Assembly (NCBI GenBank): GCA_013812985.1
Contig: JACCSN010000357.1
Location: forward strand, 1 to 9,141
Length of the DNA stretch: 9,141 nucleotides
Reading direction: 5' to 3'
Source of the DNA: Hyphomicrobiales bacterium
GTDB lineage: Bacteria > Pseudomonadota > Alphaproteobacteria > Rhizobiales > Afifellaceae
Both the position numbers and the translations under genes were made by a program. The notes below the pieces were generated by a model, which saw only the letters and a list, made by a program, of their open reading frames with translations, did not search any database and had not been told where the DNA came from. Position 1 is the first letter of the stretch. Each line of letters opens with the position of its first letter. Below are positions 5,166 to 9,141 of this stretch, piece by piece.

Positions 5166-6341
5166 ATGACCACGACGACTGACGGCGTTTCCGACCCAGG
5201 GCGCGGACGGGAGGCGACGACCCCTTCGGAAATGACCTGGCCCGGTTGGAAGGACATTTTGTGGCGGGTCTATTCGGAATTCAGCGAGGATAGGGTCACG
5301 CTGATCGCCGCCGGCGCGACCTTCTATCTCCTCCTCGCCCTATTTCCGGCGCTGGCCGCGTTTGTTTCCATCTACGGCGTGGTCGCCGACCCGCAAACGA
5401 TCGCCGACCATGTCGCCTTTCTCGGCGGCGTTCTCCCGTCTGGCGGCCTGGAGCTCATCCAGAGCCAGCTGCAGAGCCTGATATCGCAGGATCCATCGTC
5501 GCTGAGCTTCGGGTTCCTCTTCGGCCTGGCGCTGGCGCTCTACAGCGCCAACAACGGCATCCTCACATTGTTCGAGGCAATGAACATCGCTTATGACGAG
5601 GCGGAGAAGCGTGGCTTCGTCATGCGCTACGCAATCTCGCTGCTGTTCACGCTGGGCGCCATCATCATCGGCATCCTGTTCATCGTCTCCGTCGGCGTGG
5701 TCCCGGCAGTTCTGGCTTTTGTCGGGCTCGGGACGGTCGCCGAGACGCTGATCTCGCTGGCGCGCTGGCCGATCCTCTTCGCCGCCTCCGCCGCGGCCAT
5801 TGCCGTCCTCTACCGCTACGGGCCGAGCCGCGAGCGCGCCAAATGGCGCTGGGTGACCTGGGGCAGCGTGCTCGCCACGATCGTGTGGATCATCGCGTCG
5901 GTCCTGTTCTCCTGGTACCTGACCAATTTCGCCGACTACAACGCCACCTACGGCTCGCTCGGCGCCGTGATCGGCTTCATGATGTGGACCTGGATCTCGG
6001 TCATCATCCTGATCTTCGGCGCGGAGCTCAATTCGGAGATGGAGCATCAGACCGCGCGCGACTCCACCACCGGCCCGGAAAAGCCGCTCGGCGCGCGCGG
6101 CGCCACCATGGCCGACAACGTGGGCAAGAGCAGCGACGACCCGGCCGCCAAGGCCGAGGCTGAGCGGGGCAAGGCCGAGCCATTGCGTTTTCCCGGTCAA
6201 AGCGCCGGCAAGAAGAGTGAGCCAGTGCGCCGGCCGCGAAGCACCGAATCGCCCTCGCGGGCGGGAAGCATCGCCGCGATTCTCCTGCCGATCGCCGCGC
6301 TCGGCGGCCGGCTGTTCGGATCGCGCCGGCGAAGGTCCTGA
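5166..6341 (+). CDS. YihY/virulence factor BrkB family inner-membrane protein
   Basis: A polytopic membrane protein, 391 residues from the ATG at 5166. The family signature is clear: T-L-I-A-A-G-A-T-F-Y-L-L-L-A-L-F-P (45-61), then Y-N-x-T-Y-G-S-L-G-A-V-I-G and the last helix ending F-G-A-E-L-N. Six helices fall near 44-70, 114-135, 155-185, 200-217, 232-258 and 263-288. The family (formerly called RNase BN) has no firmly established function. The frame extends to an ATG at 5112, but that start abuts a hairpin, has no Shine-Dalgarno, and its extra 18 residues (A-R-A-C-F-Q-P-C-L) are unlike the family, so 5166 is preferred. After the last helix comes a ~95-residue charged, low-complexity tail with a short hydrophobic stretch (S-I-A-A-I-L-L-P-I-A-A-L-G-G) and a final R-R-R-R-S. 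Confidence 0.9.
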   Translation: MTTTTDGVSDPGRGREATTPSEMTWPGWKDILWRVYSEFSEDRVTLIAAGATFYLLLALFPALAAFVSIYGVVADPQTIADHVAFLGGVLPSGGLELIQSQLQSLISQDPSSLSFGFLFGLALALYSANNGILTLFEAMNIAYDEAEKRGFVMRYAISLLFTLGAIIIGILFIVSVGVVPAVLAFVGLGTVAETLISLARWPILFAASAAAIAVLYRYGPSRERAKWRWVTWGSVLATIVWIIASVLFSWYLTNFADYNATYGSLGAVIGFMMWTWISVIILIFGAELNSEMEHQTARDSTTGPEKPLGARGATMADNVGKSSDDPAAKAEAERGKAEPLRFPGQSAGKKSEPVRRPRSTESPSRAGSIAAILLPIAALGGRLFGSRRRRS

Positions 6342-6458
6342 GACGCAACGAGGACATCGCGCTCCGTCCTTAGTCTACCGGCGCGGCCTTTCCTCGCCTA
6401 TCCTGCTTACATCCCGCGTCGGACCGTTCGCTCAGCTCCGGAAGACGCACCGCAGACC

Positions 6459-6465
6459 AGGAGGG
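6459..6465 (+). promoter_or_regulatory. Shine-Dalgarno AGGAGGG of the amidohydrolase gene
   Basis: AGGAGGG lies 8 bases before the ATG at 6474, a near-consensus site that fixes the start. The 132-base gap to the BrkB-family gene shows no other feature I can support. Confidence 0.7.
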
Positions 6466-6473
6466 CCGCCAGC

Positions 6474-7556
6474 ATGTACGTGGTCGATTGCGACTGTCAT
6501 AATTACTGGTGCAGCGCCACCGTCCTGGAGCCTTATCTGGAACCGACATGGCGGGACTATTTCGTCCGCGGCGAGAAGACCGGGCCTGTCGGCGCCTTCC
6601 CGCACGCACACCGCCCCTGGTTTCATCCGGAGGGATTCTCGCGCCACGATATCCGGCCGGAGACCGAGGACGACAATTACCGGATCATGCGGGAGAAGCA
6701 TCTCGACAAATATGCGATCGACGCCGCCATCCTGACCGGCGATGAGGCGATCGAGGCGTCGACGCTGGCCAATCCGTATTACGCCATGGCGCTCTGCCGC
6801 GCCTATAACGACTACCAGGTCGACACCTGGCTTCCGAAGGACGAGCGCTTCTTCGGCTCCATCGTCATCGCGCCGCAGGACCCGAAACTTGCCGCGCAGG
6901 AAATTCGCCGGCTCGGCGGCCATCCGCGCCTTGTCCAGGTGCTCGCCTCGCACGGCGCTCAGCGGCCCTACGGCGACCCCTTCTACCATCCGATCCACGA
7001 GGCCTGCGCCGAGGTGGGCCTTCCCTTCGCGATCCACCTCGGCGGCCAGGGCGGCGTCAATTCCAACGCGATAGCCGCCGGCCCGAGCACGTTCTTCTGG
7101 GAGACCCACGCCATCCTGCCGCAATCGGCCATGACGCATCTGGCCAGCATGATCGCCCAGGGCGTCTTCGAGAAATGGCCGTCGCTCTATTTCGTCATCA
7201 TCGAATGCGGCGTCGCCTGGGTCCCTTCGGTCCTGTGGCGGCTCGATTCCAACTTCCGGTCGCTTCGCAAAGAGACGCCCTGGCTGAAGATGCTGCCGTC
7301 CGAATATTTCAAGCGGAACGTCAGGATGAGCACCCAGCCTTTGGAGCAGCCGGAGAAGATCCAGCACCTCTGGGCGACCCTGGAAGCCATGGACGGCGAG
7401 AACACCCTCATGTTCGCCTCCGACTATCCGCATTGGGATTATGACGCGGTCGACCGGCTGCACATCCCGCCGCAATGGCGCGAGAAAATCATGGGCCGCA
7501 ACGCGCTTGAGGTCTATTCGCGCCTGCCGCGCCTGGCCGAAGCGGCCGTGGCGTAG
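6474..7556 (+). CDS. Amidohydrolase family protein (amidohydrolase-2 / ACMSD-like)
   Basis: A 360-residue metal-dependent hydrolase or decarboxylase of the TIM-barrel amidohydrolase-2 superfamily, of usual length. The N-terminal metal motif is D-C-D-C-H-N (Asp7, His9), a DxH variant of the common HxH. Other likely ligand or catalytic residues are His188 in A-I-H-L-G-G, Glu244 in I-I-E-C-G-V-A-W and Asp317 in A-S-D-Y-P-H-W-D, all in the expected order. The W-x-P-S-V-L-W-R-L-D and 'Y-F-K-R-N-V-R-M-S-T-Q-P' stretches are also typical of this group. The substrate is unknown; relatives act on aromatic or cyclic acids. The Rieske gene starts 11 bases after its stop, so the two are probably one operon. 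This pairing argues for a shared catabolic pathway. Confidence 0.88.
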   Translation: MYVVDCDCHNYWCSATVLEPYLEPTWRDYFVRGEKTGPVGAFPHAHRPWFHPEGFSRHDIRPETEDDNYRIMREKHLDKYAIDAAILTGDEAIEASTLANPYYAMALCRAYNDYQVDTWLPKDERFFGSIVIAPQDPKLAAQEIRRLGGHPRLVQVLASHGAQRPYGDPFYHPIHEACAEVGLPFAIHLGGQGGVNSNAIAAGPSTFFWETHAILPQSAMTHLASMIAQGVFEKWPSLYFVIIECGVAWVPSVLWRLDSNFRSLRKETPWLKMLPSEYFKRNVRMSTQPLEQPEKIQHLWATLEAMDGENTLMFASDYPHWDYDAVDRLHIPPQWREKIMGRNALEVYSRLPRLAEAAVA

Positions 7557-7567
7557 GGCCGATCGCC

Positions 7568-7921
7568 ATGGCCGAGAAACATTTCGCCTGCCGGACCAAC
7601 GAGGTGCCCGCCAACGCCGTCAAGATCGTCAACCTGAAGAGCCGCTCCATCGGCATCTTCAACGTCAAGGGCAGCTACCACGCGCTCCTGAATGTCTGCC
7701 CGCATCGGGGCGCATCGCTCTGCGAGGGCCCGGTCTCCGGCACCACCTGCCCGACCGACGGCCGCGATTTCGTCTACGGCCGCGAGAACGAGATCATCCG
7801 CTGCGCCTGGCACGGCTGGGAGTTCGACATCCGCACCGGCGAGTTCCTCGTCAACCCTAAGATCCGCGCGCGCACCTACCCGGTGACACTGGAAGGCGAA
7901 GCGGTCTACGTGCATGTGTGA
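7568..7921 (+). CDS. Rieske [2Fe-2S] ferredoxin-like protein
   Basis: A 117-residue cytoplasmic protein consisting of one Rieske domain. Ligand motif 1 is C-P-H-R-G (Cys44, His46) and motif 2 is C-A-W-H-G-W-E-F-D (Cys79, His82), so both Cys-His pairs are present. Between them lie 32 residues instead of the ~15-17 usual in ferredoxin- and oxygenase-type Rieske domains. The extra stretch includes Cys52, Cys61 and the hydrophilic T-D-G-R-D-F-V-Y-G-R-E-N-E. Such proteins pass electrons to oxygenases or other redox partners. It starts 11 bases after the amidohydrolase stop with a poor Shine-Dalgarno, suggesting translational coupling. No oxygenase alpha subunit is visible in the window; the partner could be the FAD enzyme downstream or lie outside. 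Confidence 0.92.
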   Translation: MAEKHFACRTNEVPANAVKIVNLKSRSIGIFNVKGSYHALLNVCPHRGASLCEGPVSGTTCPTDGRDFVYGRENEIIRCAWHGWEFDIRTGEFLVNPKIRARTYPVTLEGEAVYVHV

Positions 7922-7944
7922 TGCCGCGAGCGCGTGGCGCGGCA
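7922..7944 (+). terminator. Hairpin directly after the Rieske gene
   Basis: TGCCGCG pairs with CGCGGCA (7 bp, 9-base loop), starting inside the stop codon of the Rieske gene. There is no T-run, so it may be a weak terminator or an mRNA stabiliser separating the first two genes from the FAD oxidoreductase, which starts 111 bases after the Rieske stop. Confidence 0.4.
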
Positions 7945-8032
7945 ATTCAGGCCAATAGCGCCGGTACAAGGCAAGCCCCCTCTCCGCCACGCCGTAAATC
8001 TCGTCAGCGGAGTGGCTCATGAACGAGAGCCG

Positions 8033-9141
8033 ATGAGCGCGGACGCGGATTTCGATGTGGTGATCGTGGGCGGCGCCGCTATCGGCTCCGCGGTCGCTTA
8101 TTTCCTGAAGGCCATCGAGCGCTTCCCTAGCTCTGTCGCGGTGTTGGAGCGCGACCCGACCTTCAGCACCGCCTCCACCACGCTCTCCGCCGCCTCCATC
8201 CGTCAACAATTCTCCACGCCGGAGAATATCCGCCTGTCCCGCTTCGGGCTCCAGTTCCTGCAAAACCTCAAGGAGCGGCACGGGTCGGAGGCCGATCCCG
8301 CACTGCATGAGGGAGGCTATCTCATCCTCGCCGCCGGCGCGGGCCGCTCGATCCTGGAGGACAATCATCGTATCCAGCGCGCCGAAGGCGTGGCCGTGGC
8401 TCTGCTGGATCGCGACGCGCTTGCGGCGCGGTTTCCGTGGCTGAACACTGACGGAATCGCGGCAGGCGGCCTCGGGCTTTCCGGCGAGGGCTGGTTCGAC
8501 GCGCACGCGCTCCTGCGCGCCCTGCGGTCGGGCGCCGGGCAAGCCGGGGCGGAAATGATATCGGGCGAGGTCGCCGCCATTGAAGACCGAAGCGGCCACG
8601 TCATTGCTGTCCGCCTCGCCGATGGACGCCGGATCGGCTGCCACTTCCTCGTCAACGCCGCCGGCCCGGCGGCCGGCAGGCTGGCGGCGCTCCTCGGCCG
8701 CGATCTTCCCGTCGAGCCGCGCAAGCGCACGGTCTTCGTGGTCGACGCTCCGGACGCAAAAATTGCGACTGGCGGTGAGATGCCCCTCGTCGCCGACCCG
8801 TCGGGCATCTGGGTACGGCCGGAAGGAGGCGGGTTCATCGCCGGCTATTCGCCGCCCGAAGCTGAGGACGGGCCCGCCGATCCCAGCGACTTCGAGCCCG
8901 ACCACGGCATCTTCGAGGACACCCTCTGGCCGCTGCTCGCCACCCGCATCCCAGCTTTCGAGCGGCTCAAGGTGACATCCGCCTGGGCCGGGCATTACGA
9001 TTACAACCTCCTGGACCAGAACGCGGTGATCGGGCCCGATCCGGACTTGCCGAACTTTCTTTACGCCAACGGTTTTTCAGGCCACGGCCTGCAGCACGCG
9101 CCGGGCGTCGGGCGCGCCGTCGCAGAACTCATCGTGCACGG
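8033..9141 (+). CDS. FAD-dependent oxidoreductase, DAO family, FOXRED1-like (3' end cut by window)
   Basis: 369 codons are present and the frame is open at the window end; probably only a short C-terminal piece is missing, as relatives are about 380-400 residues. The N-terminus D-V-V-I-V-G-G-A-A-I-G-S-A (8-20) is the dinucleotide-binding motif, with Ala in place of the middle Gly of GxGxxG, a variant I recall in some DAO enzymes. V-L-E-R-D ends the second strand. S-I-R-Q-Q-F-S (55-61) followed by P-E-N-I-R-L-S, and G-F-S-G-H-G-L-Q-H-A-P-G-V-G-R-A (347 onward), match the FOXRED1-like branch of glycine/D-amino-acid oxidase and sarcosine dehydrogenase relatives. It likely oxidises an amine or amino acid. 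The ATG at 8033 has a weak GAGAG upstream. It may belong to the amidohydrolase-Rieske cluster. Confidence 0.9.
   Translation, partial: MSADADFDVVIVGGAAIGSAVAYFLKAIERFPSSVAVLERDPTFSTASTTLSAASIRQQFSTPENIRLSRFGLQFLQNLKERHGSEADPALHEGGYLILAAGAGRSILEDNHRIQRAEGVAVALLDRDALAARFPWLNTDGIAAGGLGLSGEGWFDAHALLRALRSGAGQAGAEMISGEVAAIEDRSGHVIAVRLADGRRIGCHFLVNAAGPAAGRLAALLGRDLPVEPRKRTVFVVDAPDAKIATGGEMPLVADPSGIWVRPEGGGFIAGYSPPEAEDGPADPSDFEPDHGIFEDTLWPLLATRIPAFERLKVTSAWAGHYDYNLLDQNAVIGPDPDLPNFLYANGFSGHGLQHAPGVGRAVAELIVH

Noticed and set aside
5340..6200. 286-codon minus-strand frame opposite the BrkB-family gene
   Set aside because: The plus strand encodes a textbook polytopic membrane protein; the reverse frame is Asp/Arg/Gly-rich noise.
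7514..8995. 493-codon minus-strand frame opposite the Rieske and FAD genes
   Set aside because: It spans two clear plus-strand genes and the gap between them, with no recognisable domain.

Overview
The window is GC-rich chromosomal DNA. Its gene content and protein style (RecO, a YihY/BrkB membrane protein, an amidohydrolase next to a Rieske protein, a FOXRED1-like FAD oxidoreductase) suggest an alphaproteobacterium, most likely Hyphomicrobiales (Rhizobiales). That placement is inferred from the look of the proteins and was not tested.

Left part (1-1807): recO and a downstream metallo-beta-lactamase-fold hydrolase (cut by the window edge) run leftwards as a short operon. Divergent from them is a 48-residue stump of a SnoaL-like ester cyclase, which ends abruptly next to a leftward gene for a two-helix PH-domain (bPH2/YdbS-type) membrane protein. 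The stump suggests an old deletion or rearrangement.

Central part (1808-5110): this is the most interesting region. After about 430 bases of relatively AT-rich DNA carrying three GGTTAGAG repeats at 22- and 11-bp steps, there is a small gene, absent from ordinary ORF calling, with a near-ideal ribosome binding site. It encodes 38 residues: an 18-residue acidic 'leader' containing F-P-T-L-Q, then 19 residues made only of arginine and serine (RRS repeats), then a final Asp. Two strong hairpins fill the 97-base gap to an MsbA-type ABC exporter, whose stop overlaps the start of a stand-alone Hanks-type protein kinase (ATGA). A terminator-like hairpin follows the kinase. Precursor-like peptide, exporter and kinase form a compact cassette. 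I propose a candidate kinase-modified, exported Arg/Ser peptide (a RiPP-like system). The FxxLQ motif resembles leaders recognised by kinase-containing class III/IV lanthipeptide synthetases, but there is no cyclase, lyase or Cys. The gene order is seen directly; the function is inference.

Right part (5166-9141): a YihY/BrkB-family membrane protein stands alone. It is followed by a rightward catabolic-looking cluster: an amidohydrolase-2 family enzyme, a small Rieske [2Fe-2S] protein with an unusually long spacing between its two ligand motifs, and a DAO-family FAD oxidoreductase similar to FOXRED1, cut by the window end. The substrate of this cluster cannot be read from the sequence.
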